In this document: in pieces, positions 25,477-32,632 of the stretch
Layout: every line of letters begins with the position of its first letter
How positions within the stretch are numbered: position 1 is the first letter of the stretch
Source: an uncultured Oscillospiraceae bacterium
GTDB lineage: Bacteria; Bacillota; Clostridia; Oscillospirales; Oscillospiraceae
Length of the DNA stretch: 64,000 bases
Assembly (NCBI GenBank): GCA_944385445.1
Contig: CALWXF010000005.1
Location: 47,245 to 111,244 of the forward strand
Direction of reading: 5' to 3'
Translations under genes and position numbers: made by a program
Notes under the pieces: generated by a model
What the model saw: only the letters and a program-made list of their open reading frames with translations
What the model was told of the DNA's origin: nothing
Databases searched by the model: none

Positions 25477-26082
25477 ATGGCACAGTGGGATATTTTCGCC
25501 CGGGGGCAGACCCCCAAGTTGTACACCAAGGGGCAGATGATTTATCTCCAGGGGGAGCAGCCGCACCACTTTTACTACCTGGTGTCCGGCTCCGCCCGCA
25601 GCTTTCTCAGCAGCCCAGAGGGTGACGAGCGGATTTTGACCATCCACCGCAGCGGGGACCTGATGGGAGAGGCCTCTTTTTTTGACCAGTACCCCCGGGT
25701 CAGCTCCGCCATGGCCTTAGAGGACAGCCTGGTGGTATCCATTGACCAGCAGCGGCTGGACCAAATCTTTATGGAGCACCCCCAGTTGGCCCAGCCCATG
25801 CTGCGCTACCTGGCCCGCACCATTCGGATCCTCTCCGACCATGTGGACACCGCCTCTCTCCCAGCCGTTGGCCGGGTGGCCCGGTATCTGCTGACCTTGC
25901 CCCGAGGTGAGGATAATACCGTGGTGTGTACCCACGAGAACATCGGCCAAGCCATCGGAATGAGCCGCATCACCGTCAGCCGGGCCATGAAGCAACTGGT
26001 GCAGCAGGGTGTGGTGGAGACGGGGTACGGCACCGTGCAGATTTTGGACGAAGGACAGCTTCAAGTGTTACAAAACCGATAG
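25477..26082 (+). CDS. Crp/Fnr-family transcriptional regulator
   Basis: A 201-aa regulator with an N-terminal cyclic-nucleotide-type beta-barrel ([29 protein letters not shown]), a long dimer helix near residues 105-130 and a C-terminal winged helix. The recognition helix is [19 protein letters not shown]. There is no Cys cluster of the FNR type, and the cAMP-contacting Arg-Ser pair is not evident, so the ligand is unknown. It is divergent from leuCDB with 109 bases between starts, which suggests but does not prove control of leucine synthesis. GGAGG is followed by the ATG. Confidence 0.9.
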   Translation: MAQWDIFARGQTPKLYTKGQMIYLQGEQPHHFYYLVSGSARSFLSSPEGDERILTIHRSGDLMGEASFFDQYPRVSSAMALEDSLVVSIDQQRLDQIFMEHPQLAQPMLRYLARTIRILSDHVDTASLPAVGRVARYLLTLPRGEDNTVVCTHENIGQAIGMSRITVSRAMKQLVQQGVVETGYGTVQILDEGQLQVLQNR

Positions 26083-26087
26083 CACAG

Positions 26088-26123
26088 CAAGGCCGGGAAG
26101 CACCCAATGGCTTCCCGGCCTTG
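26088..26123 (+). terminator. Terminator after the Crp/Fnr regulator
   Basis: Perfect 13-bp stem CAAGGCCGGGAAG/CTTCCCGGCCTTG with ten-base loop; the T-run is short. Confidence 0.7.
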
Positions 26124-26136
26124 TTGAACTCTAGAT

Positions 26137-26934
26137 TTAGTCAATATCATCGTAGTAAACATAATGGCCTGATTCTAGGTCAAAATAACACCCTGCGTAA
26201 TCCTGCCATAGATACTCCGACCAAATTGAAAACTGCTCTAACTCATTGCCAAACAACCGACCTCCAGCCAAGAGAGACGTAACACCTTTATCTGAAACCG
26301 TAACTTCGACTCTGTACCGCACTCCATCAAACATCAACGCAAAGCGTATCAGATAGTATACTGCACCATCATTCATTCCGCCGACATCGATACCAAGGTA
26401 CTGCACCTCACCGATCCCGCCCGCCTGTTCCACTTTTTCTCCTAACTCCGTAAACTTGGCTTTTGCATCCTCCTCAAAATTTTTCATTTTTTCTTCGGTA
26501 AACCATTGTTGCAACCAATCGTTTCTTTTGTCCTCCAAAGAGACATATTGAAATGCCTTCTCATAATCCCCTGCCTCCAGACAGTGCATAAACTGGTTGC
26601 CAAGATACAATTCGTGGAGATTGGTGAAGCTGGGTCCACTGCCCCGATATTGTCCCCACCCTAAGTACCCAACGGGAATCATTAGAAGGATAATAACGAT
26701 GGATGCAATCCAGCGGTCGCGAATCTTTTTGAAGCTCTTGGCTACGGCCTTTTTCTCCTGTCTGGGTTCCACCACCACCTCCGGCTCTGTGAGCTCCTGG
26801 ACAGCTGTGTGCTGCTTTCCGCAGGTCTCACACTCCCGCAAATGCTCCTCCACCGCCTCCCGGGTGGCCTGGCTGCATAAGTCGTCCTCATACAGCGGCA
26901 ACAAGTCCTGTACAATATCACATGGCAGCTTCAT
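26137..26934 (-). CDS. Anti-sigma factor with N-terminal zinc finger
   Basis: A 265-aa membrane protein. The N-terminus KLPCDIVQDLLPLYEDDLCS followed by VEEHLRECETCGKQH is a zf-HC2 anti-sigma zinc finger with the H-x3-C-x2-C layout. One transmembrane helix follows at about residues 92-110 (IASIVIILLMIPVGYLGW), then an extracellular domain of unknown fold. It should bind and restrain the sigma factor encoded just upstream, with which it overlaps by 4 bases. The start has GGAGG 7 bases upstream. The region is more AT-rich than the surrounding genes. Confidence 0.9.
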   Translation of the reverse strand: MKLPCDIVQDLLPLYEDDLCSQATREAVEEHLRECETCGKQHTAVQELTEPEVVVEPRQEKKAVAKSFKKIRDRWIASIVIILLMIPVGYLGWGQYRGSGPSFTNLHELYLGNQFMHCLEAGDYEKAFQYVSLEDKRNDWLQQWFTEEKMKNFEEDAKAKFTELGEKVEQAGGIGEVQYLGIDVGGMNDGAVYYLIRFALMFDGVRYRVEVTVSDKGVTSLLAGGRLFGNELEQFSIWSEYLWQDYAGCYFDLESGHYVYYDDID

Positions 26935-27419
26935 TTTGACACCTCCTGAATGATCTTCTGCTTGGCCCGATAGTAGGTCACTCTGGCCCACGTCTCGGAT
27001 TTTTCATATAATTCTGCAATCTCCTTGAGTTTTACCTCAGCATAGGTATGGAGAATAAATACGTCCTTGTAGGGCTCACTGAGCCGCTGCACCGCCTGAC
27101 GCACTCGCAGACGCTCTTCCTGCTGAATAGTCTGCTCCTCCGGGGTCAGTTCCTGAGCGGCTATCTCCACCATCTCCTCCACGGGACAGGTCTCATGGTG
27201 CTTCTGTCTGCGGCACTCCTTCAGCCAGGCATTTTTCCCGATTTGGCACAGCCAGGTGTACAAACTGCTGCGCCCCTCAAATCGGTCAATATGTAAGAGA
27301 GCCTGATAGAACACGTCCTGCAACAGGTCTTCGGCCAAGGTCTCGTTCCGGGTCAGGGCCAGGAGAAAGCGATAGACAGGCCGACTGTATGTCTCATAAA
27401 TTTCTTGAAATCCTGACAC
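26931..27419 (-). CDS. ECF RNA polymerase sigma factor
   Basis: A 162-aa sigma-70 family factor of the ECF group. Region 2 covers YSRPVYRFLLALTRNETLAEDLLQDVFYQAL with WLCQIGKNAWL. Region 4 covers LSEPYKDVFILHTYAEVKLKEIAELYEKSETWARVTYYRAK. Start is GTG with GGAGG 7 bases upstream. It is paired with a zinc-finger anti-sigma gene, typical for envelope-stress control. Its 5' end overlaps the upstream acyltransferase gene by 26 bases, so all three may be one unit. Confidence 0.93.
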   Translation of the reverse strand: MSGFQEIYETYSRPVYRFLLALTRNETLAEDLLQDVFYQALLHIDRFEGRSSLYTWLCQIGKNAWLKECRRQKHHETCPVEEMVEIAAQELTPEEQTIQQEERLRVRQAVQRLSEPYKDVFILHTYAEVKLKEIAELYEKSETWARVTYYRAKQKIIQEVSK

Positions 27420-28332
27420 GTCTCTCCCTCCTAGCCTGCGTCATGACACCGAAACACGGACCTCTCCATAAATTGATCCGGTATATGGCATAGATCAGCA
27501 CAGCGGAAAGCCCTGCACAGCCAATCCACGGAACGGGGAACCACCGGATACACGCCACCACTGGTGCATGGACCAGATACACCGGCATGGTGTCCGCTCC
27601 TGCCTTAGTAAACGGGAATCTTCGTCCGGGAGTCCACGTCAACAGGAAAAAACACATCAACGCCCCGATTCCATAGCAGCTTAGCCGGAGCACAAACCCA
27701 TGCTCCAAATTCCCATACCCGGATGCGTGGTACAAAAAGGATACGGGTACACCGTCTGCCAAAGCCCAGATGCCACATACAGCAATCATCCCTGCTATTA
27801 TACCAGCTGTCCGGTATCTTCTCCACTCTGTGTGGGGGTCACACAGCAGTCCTGCGAAGAAATAGGGGAAGAACACCACCGTCCGAGACCCGCTCCACAT
27901 GCGGTTTAGAAATGGCAAATACCCAGCTACAGCGCCCGCCAGAACGGAAAGCGGGAGCAACACCCATGCCAGCCGTTTTCGCCCCAAGCGGAACCACACC
28001 GCCCCCAGAGCGGCCCAAATACATGTACTGAACAGGTACCACAAAATCCAGCATGGCTCTCTGGGGTCCACGCCCCACAGCACCGCCCCGGTCTGGCAAA
28101 TCAAATAGGTGGGCGCCAGGCGTTTGAGTTGCCGGGTACAGTCCGCCTGCCTCCGTAGGAAGAGCCCAGTGAGAAAGACAAACACCGGCATATGGAAGGA
28201 ATAGATGATACGGTACTGGAGCATCAAAATCTCACTGTCATGGATGGACAGCTCAATCCAGTGGCCGTATACCACCAGAAAAATCAAAAGCAGCTTCAGA
28301 TTGCAGTAATTGGCCTCCCTCATTTTCACCAT
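27394..28332 (-). CDS. Acyltransferase family 3 membrane protein
   Basis: About 312 aa and strongly hydrophobic, with roughly ten predicted membrane helices. The N-terminus REANYCNLKLLLIFLVVYGHWIE matches the acyltransferase_3 pattern in which a catalytic His follows helix 1. A later FHMPVFVFLTG segment is the second family motif. Such enzymes O-acetylate sugars or cell-wall polymers, often of the fucose 4-O-acetylase-like type. GAGGGG lies 7 bases before the chosen ATG. It overlaps the ECF sigma gene, which hints at an envelope function in the same unit. Confidence 0.82.
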   Translation of the reverse strand: MVKMREANYCNLKLLLIFLVVYGHWIELSIHDSEILMLQYRIIYSFHMPVFVFLTGLFLRRQADCTRQLKRLAPTYLICQTGAVLWGVDPREPCWILWYLFSTCIWAALGAVWFRLGRKRLAWVLLPLSVLAGAVAGYLPFLNRMWSGSRTVVFFPYFFAGLLCDPHTEWRRYRTAGIIAGMIAVCGIWALADGVPVSFLYHASGYGNLEHGFVLRLSCYGIGALMCFFLLTWTPGRRFPFTKAGADTMPVYLVHAPVVACIRWFPVPWIGCAGLSAVLIYAIYRINLWRGPCFGVMTQARRERRVRISRNL

Positions 28333-28391
28333 GGGGCATCCCCTCTTTGTTCTCTTCTGCCTGTTAGACCCCTCACAAGACAAAGCGTTAC

Positions 28392-28437
28392 AAAAAAAGA
28401 TGTGCCACAGAACCCATGTTCTGCGACACATCTTTTC
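28392..28437 (-). terminator. Terminator of spoIVA
   Basis: Long hairpin with outer stem AAAAGATGTG/CACATCTTTT and inner CAGAAC/GTTCTG, followed by TTTTTTTG on the minus strand. Confidence 0.9.
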
Positions 28438-28438
28438 C

Positions 28439-29917
28439 TTACAGAATGATGCAAATCAGGCCCCCGGACCCCTCGTTGATGATGCGCTGGAGGGTGTCCC
28501 GCAGCTTCTCCCGGGCGTCCTCCGGCATACGCTTGAGTTTGGCCTGCAAGTCCTCCCCCACCAGTTCGTGGAAGGAGCGGCCAAACATGTTGGAGTCCCA
28601 AATCTTTCCCGTATCCCCCTCGAACTGACGCAGGAGAAAGTCCACCATTTCCTCCGACTGTTTCTCCGTCCCCATGATGGGAGAGACCTCGGTTTTGATG
28701 TCCGCCCGCATCATGTGGATGGAGGGGGCCGAGGCCTTGAGCCGCACCCCATAGCGCCCGCCCTGCTTGACGATCTCCGGCTCCTCCAGGGTCATCTCCT
28801 GAGGGTCAGGCATAACGATGCCGTAGCCCGTCTCCTCCACCTGGGCCAAGGCCTGCTCCACCTTCTCATACTTCCGCTTCATGGAGGCCATCTGGACCAG
28901 CTGTCCAATGAGGTCTCCATCGTCGTGGATCTCCAGACCGCAGCGCTGGGACACCGTCTCATAGAACAGACTGCGGGGCAGCTCCAGCACCGCAGTCACC
29001 ACGCCGCTGCCCATGTCCATGCGGGTGATCTGAGCGGAGGCGATTTCCTCCCGCTGGTCCAGGGTCTCCACCGCCGCCTCTGTGTCCCGCAGCCGCTCCA
29101 GTCCCCCAGCCTCTTGGCGTATCATCCCATAGAGCTGGCTTTTGATGGGGTGGTCAAAGGGGAGTACATCCACCCAGGAGGGGAGAAACAGCTCCAACTG
29201 CTTCATGGGGAACTCATGGAGCACTCCGCTCAAGATGGCCTCCACCGTCTCCTCGTCCAAGGTCAGACAGTTCACCGCCAGGCAGGTGACCTGGTATTGC
29301 TGAGCAATGTCCGCCTGGATAGCCTGAGCTCGGTCGCTGTAGGGCTGGGCGGAGTTGAGCAGCACCACAAAGGGCTTGCCCATGGCTTTGAGCTCCTCAA
29401 TGACCCGCTCCTCTGCCTCCAGGTAGTCCTCCCGGGGGATGTCGGCGATGGTGCCGTCGGTGGTCACCACGATGCCAATGGTGGAGTGGTCGGTGATGAC
29501 CTTCTGGGTGCCCAGCTCCGCCGCCTGGGTCATGGGGATCTCATGGTCCATCCAGGGGGTGGTCACCATCCGGGGCTGGTCTCCATCCATCTGTCCCATG
29601 GCCCCGGGCACCATGTAGCCCACACAGTCAATGAGCCGTACAGAGAAGGAGCTGCCGTCCTCCATGGACAGACTCACTGCATCCTCCGGGACAAATTTGG
29701 GCTCGGCAGTCATCACCACACGGCCGGACCCGCTCTGGGGCAGCTCATCCCGGGCCCGGTCCCGCAGGTAGGTGTTCTGGATTTCCGGCAGCACCATAGT
29801 CTCCATAAAGCGCTTGATGAAGGTAGATTTCCCCGTGCGAACCGGACCAACCACCCCAATGTAAATATCGCCTTGGGTGCGCTGGGCGATATCCTCATAC
29901 AATTTGTTGTGATCCAC
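28439..29917 (-). CDS. spoIVA: Stage IV sporulation protein A
   Basis: SpoIVA is the ATPase that polymerises on the forespore surface to make the spore coat basement layer. The 492-aa protein is full length. Walker A GPVRTGKST is at residues 24-32, TTDGTIADIPREDYLEAEERV lies in the GTPase-like core, and the conserved C-terminal end is IINEGSGGLICIIL. The start is GTG with GGAGG 7 bases upstream. A sigma-E-like promoter lies in front. SpoVM and SipL, its membrane anchor and binding partner, are encoded directly upstream in the same direction. Confidence 0.97.
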   Translation of the reverse strand: MDHNKLYEDIAQRTQGDIYIGVVGPVRTGKSTFIKRFMETMVLPEIQNTYLRDRARDELPQSGSGRVVMTAEPKFVPEDAVSLSMEDGSSFSVRLIDCVGYMVPGAMGQMDGDQPRMVTTPWMDHEIPMTQAAELGTQKVITDHSTIGIVVTTDGTIADIPREDYLEAEERVIEELKAMGKPFVVLLNSAQPYSDRAQAIQADIAQQYQVTCLAVNCLTLDEETVEAILSGVLHEFPMKQLELFLPSWVDVLPFDHPIKSQLYGMIRQEAGGLERLRDTEAAVETLDQREEIASAQITRMDMGSGVVTAVLELPRSLFYETVSQRCGLEIHDDGDLIGQLVQMASMKRKYEKVEQALAQVEETGYGIVMPDPQEMTLEEPEIVKQGGRYGVRLKASAPSIHMMRADIKTEVSPIMGTEKQSEEMVDFLLRQFEGDTGKIWDSNMFGRSFHELVGEDLQAKLKRMPEDAREKLRDTLQRIINEGSGGLICIIL

Positions 29918-29946
29918 AGCAATTCCTCCTCACCGCAAGTTCTCTA

Positions 29947-29975
29947 CATGTGTATGGGGATAAGCTGTACAATAT
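29947..29975 (-). promoter_or_regulatory. Sigma-E-like promoter of spoIVA
   Basis: TCATATT, 14-base spacer and CATACACA on the minus strand match the mother-cell sigma-E consensus well; about 30 bases upstream of the GTG. Confidence 0.7.
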
Positions 29976-29981
29976 GACACA

Positions 29982-30016
29982 GGAAAAACCGGCCGGAGAA
30001 AACCTCCAGCCGGTTT
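29982..30016 (-). terminator. Terminator of sipL
   Basis: Stem AAAACCGGCTGGAG/CTCCGGCCGGTTTT (with one mismatch) and a T-run TTTTT on the minus strand, right after the sipL stop. Confidence 0.85.
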
Positions 30017-30020
30017 TAAG

Positions 30021-31535
30021 TTACACCCGCTTGGTTGGAATGAGCAGCACCATTCCCTCCGGCACTGTCTCAGAGGCCAGCTCGTTGGCGGTACAGATAT
30101 CCTGGATGGTGGCACCACAGGCCTTGGCCACGTCCCATAGCTGCTCTCCAGCGTCCACCCGTCGAATGACCAGGGAGGGACGGCTGCAGGGCCCCTCATA
30201 GGCGCCAGTGGAGGCCACAGAGCTGACACACAGCAATTCTTCTTCTTTGGTGGTCAGCCAGCGGAATTCCAGCTCAAAGCGCAGATCAATGCCGCCGCTG
30301 ACAGCCGTCGCAGTCAAATCGCCCACTGCTCTGCAGTGGACCTTGCGTTGGCACCCCTCTGGAATTTGGTAGGGGCATGTAACCAGGACGCTGTCCGAAG
30401 CCCCACGCAGCTCTCCCTCCTCGTCCAGATACAGCATGTGCACCTGAATCTGGGCAGCCAGCTCGCTGCCATGCTCTCCGCTGCGCTGAGTCACTTCCTT
30501 GACCACAGCGAAGCTGTCCAGCACCTGCCTGACCTCCACCGAGGTCTGATAGAAGTGGCGGACACTCTGACTGGTACCGCCTGTCTCCGCCAGAGTACAC
30601 AGCGGGCAGGGGGAGCGCTGGGCGTCCAGGCGACAGCTCACCGAGTACACATCGGACAGCAGCGTCACCTCCCGCTCCATGCGCACCACGGCCTGGGCGC
30701 AGGCCTCCACAGTGACCTCCAACTCCCCTTCCCGTAGGCGGCAGTCCACACTTTTCAGGCGCACGTCCACCTGGGAGCCCTGGTCTCCCGCCTCCTGCTC
30801 CACATCCAGCACCTGGGAGAAGGGCAGCTCAAAACAGGTGGACATCACACCGTCCCCGCACTGGTACACCAGGTACAGCTTCACAGAGCCCTTCACCACC
30901 AACTTGCGACCGATGAGCTTTCCCTCCATCACGTCCAGTTGGGGTCGGCACAGCAGCAGCTGCTGTACCTCGCCCTTGGAGGGCGGCATCCGCACCAGGT
31001 CGGAGAAGAGGAAGGGTTTCTCCACCACCCCGGTGATCACAATGTCCCGAGCGGGCAAAAGCCGCTTTTCCAAGCTCCCCTCCGGGCCACCCTGGACGTC
31101 GGTGTTCACCTCTTTGGCCGCCAGCTCATAGGCGGTGAGCTCAACCATGATTTCCGCCCGGGCCACCACTTTTCTGGGATTGATCGCCCGGGCATCGGCG
31201 AAGGTGACCGTGGCGCTGGACTGTACCACCGTGGTGGTGCGCAGCGATGGATGGTCTTTCAGGCACTGGAAGGGAATGGCTACCTCCAAGGTCTTGGGCA
31301 GCTGCTCCCCTTCAGGGATGTAGAACACCGTGGTCTGGATGGTGCCTGTCAGCCGCACCGTTCCCTCTCCCGGCTCGCAGTCCCGGACATATACTCGCCC
31401 CACCGCCGTGACGATGCGGGCAATGTCCGGGTAAGTATCCGGCACAATGCTCTCCAGCGTTTCCTCCTGAGTCACCGCAGTGTCCAGAACCTGGCGGTAT
31501 CCCTCCAGCACCACAGGCTGTAACTCCATATCCAT
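30021..31535 (-). CDS. sipL: SpoIVA-interacting protein with DUF3794 repeats and C-terminal LysM
   Basis: A 504-aa protein with repeated DUF3794 (SPOCS) domains, one near residues 25-145 and others following. It ends in a LysM-like domain (VDAGEQLWDVAKACGATIQDICTANEL...GMVLLIP). This architecture is that of clostridial SipL, whose LysM domain binds SpoIVA during coat assembly; SpoVID plays the part in bacilli. The neighbouring spoVM and spoIVA genes make the assignment firm. The inner of three close ATGs is chosen because GGGAGG is 6 bases upstream. Confidence 0.9.
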   Translation of the reverse strand: MDMELQPVVLEGYRQVLDTAVTQEETLESIVPDTYPDIARIVTAVGRVYVRDCEPGEGTVRLTGTIQTTVFYIPEGEQLPKTLEVAIPFQCLKDHPSLRTTTVVQSSATVTFADARAINPRKVVARAEIMVELTAYELAAKEVNTDVQGGPEGSLEKRLLPARDIVITGVVEKPFLFSDLVRMPPSKGEVQQLLLCRPQLDVMEGKLIGRKLVVKGSVKLYLVYQCGDGVMSTCFELPFSQVLDVEQEAGDQGSQVDVRLKSVDCRLREGELEVTVEACAQAVVRMEREVTLLSDVYSVSCRLDAQRSPCPLCTLAETGGTSQSVRHFYQTSVEVRQVLDSFAVVKEVTQRSGEHGSELAAQIQVHMLYLDEEGELRGASDSVLVTCPYQIPEGCQRKVHCRAVGDLTATAVSGGIDLRFELEFRWLTTKEEELLCVSSVASTGAYEGPCSRPSLVIRRVDAGEQLWDVAKACGATIQDICTANELASETVPEGMVLLIPTKRV

Positions 31536-31567
31536 AGACATCCTCCCTTTGTCCACATTCTGAGGTA

Positions 31568-31596
31568 TCTATATGACCATGGTGGCCGGGATATTC
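31568..31596 (-). promoter_or_regulatory. Sigma-E-like promoter of sipL
   Basis: GAATATC, 14-base spacer and CATATAGA on the minus strand, about 33 bases before the start. The -10 deviates from CATACAnT, so it is weaker than the spoIVA promoter. Confidence 0.5.
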
Positions 31597-31598
31597 CC

Positions 31599-31673
31599 TC
31601 AACCCGAGATGCCGAAAATCCGGCGCATGATTCCACACAGGGCTTTGGGGAACTTCACAACGACGATACGCAT
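31599..31673 (-). CDS. spoVM: Stage V sporulation protein M (24 aa)
   Basis: The peptide MRIVVVKFPKALCGIMRRIF + GISG is an amphipathic helix. It matches SpoVM in length (26 aa in Bacillus subtilis) and pattern: 'K.PK.L.GI.R...G' with the helix-breaking Pro near residue 9. SpoVM inserts shallowly in the forespore outer membrane, prefers its curvature and anchors SpoIVA. AAGGAGAGG stands 9 bases upstream of the ATG. It lies between rsgA and sipL; proximity to rsgA is also seen in B. subtilis. The ribosome site is inside a long hairpin. Confidence 0.9.
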   Translation of the reverse strand: MRIVVVKFPKALCGIMRRIFGISG

Positions 31674-31678
31674 AAACA

Positions 31679-31733
31679 ACAGCCTCTCCTTTCCATGCTG
31701 AAATCTAATACAGCATATGAAAGAAGAGGCTGT
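31679..31733 (-). promoter_or_regulatory. Long hairpin enclosing the spoVM ribosome binding site
   Basis: On the minus strand ACAGCCTCTTCTTTC pairs with GAAAGGAGAGGCTGT (15 bp, one G-U). An inner stem ATGCTG/CAGCAT closes the loop. The 3' arm contains the Shine-Dalgarno. It may terminate rsgA read-through or hold spoVM translation off. Confidence 0.65.
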
Positions 31734-31750
31734 CTGGTTCCTGGTCCAAT

Positions 31751-32629
31751 TTATTTTTCCCACTGGGGGCGGGACTTCACCTGGTCGTACAGGCGTACAT
31801 AGCTCTGGTAGCGGCTGGGTGCGATGGCACCGCTGTCCACCGCCTCCCGCACGGCACAGCCCCGCTCCTTGACGTGGGCACAGCCCACAAAGCGGCACTG
31901 TTCCAGATAGGGACGGAACTCCCGGAAGGTGTTGGCCAGCTCCTCCTTGGGGATAAGCTCCATCTGTTCCACATCGAAGGCGGAGAAGCCGGGGGTATCT
32001 GCCACCAGTCCACCCCCCACCCGGAACAGCTCCACGTGGCGGGTGGTGTGGCGGCCACGGCCCAGCTTTTCGCTGACCTGACCCACCTTCAAGCCGAACT
32101 GTGGGCACAGGGCGTTGAGCACGCTGGACTTACCCACGCCGGAATTTCCAGTAAATGCGGAGATCTTCCCGTCCAATGCCCCCAGCAGCTGCTCCAGGCC
32201 CTCGCCCGTCTGCGCACTGATGGCAAAGGACCGAAATCCTGCCCCCTGATACAGCTCCACCAACTGGGTGGCGGGCTCCAGATCGCACTTGTTAAAGCAG
32301 ATGATGGGCTGGCACCCCTTATACTCGGCCAGAGCCACCATCCGGTCAATGAGGAATGGGTCCGTGACCGGAATGGCCCCGGAGGCCAAAATCACCAGCT
32401 GGTCCATATTGGCCACCATAGGGCGCTGGAACTGGTTGGCCCGGGGTAAGACCTCATCCACCATCCCAGTGCCGTCCTCGGTCACCGTAATGGCCACATG
32501 ATCCCCCACCAGAGGGGTGATCTTCTGATGGCGCAGTTTCCCACGACCTCGGCAGGTAATGGGCGCCTGCTCTGCCCCCACGTCCACATAATAGAAGCCG
32601 CTGAGGGCTTTCATGATGGTACCCGTCAT
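31751..32629 (-). CDS. rsgA: Ribosome small subunit-dependent GTPase A
   Basis: RsgA is a circularly permuted GTPase that helps 30S maturation. The 292-aa protein has an OB-fold at residues 1-70. The G4 motif FNKCDL near 114 comes before the P-loop GNSGVGKSSVLN near 166 (permuted order), followed by DTPGF near 215. The C-terminal zinc site C-x5-C-H-x5-C is seen in EQCRFVGCAHVKERGCAV. It follows prkC with the ATG 3 bases after the kinase stop, the usual Firmicutes arrangement. Confidence 0.96.
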   Translation of the reverse strand: MTGTIMKALSGFYYVDVGAEQAPITCRGRGKLRHQKITPLVGDHVAITVTEDGTGMVDEVLPRANQFQRPMVANMDQLVILASGAIPVTDPFLIDRMVALAEYKGCQPIICFNKCDLEPATQLVELYQGAGFRSFAISAQTGEGLEQLLGALDGKISAFTGNSGVGKSSVLNALCPQFGLKVGQVSEKLGRGRHTTRHVELFRVGGGLVADTPGFSAFDVEQMELIPKEELANTFREFRPYLEQCRFVGCAHVKERGCAVREAVDSGAIAPSRYQSYVRLYDQVKSRPQWEK

Positions 32630-32632
32630 ACG

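Noticed and set aside
28310-29977. 555-codon plus-strand open frame
   Set aside because: Antisense to spoIVA, His/Leu/Gly-rich, no homology that I recognise.
31599-32108. 169-codon minus-strand open frame
   Set aside because: Most of it is a shadow of rsgA in another frame; only its last 24 codons are real (spoVM).
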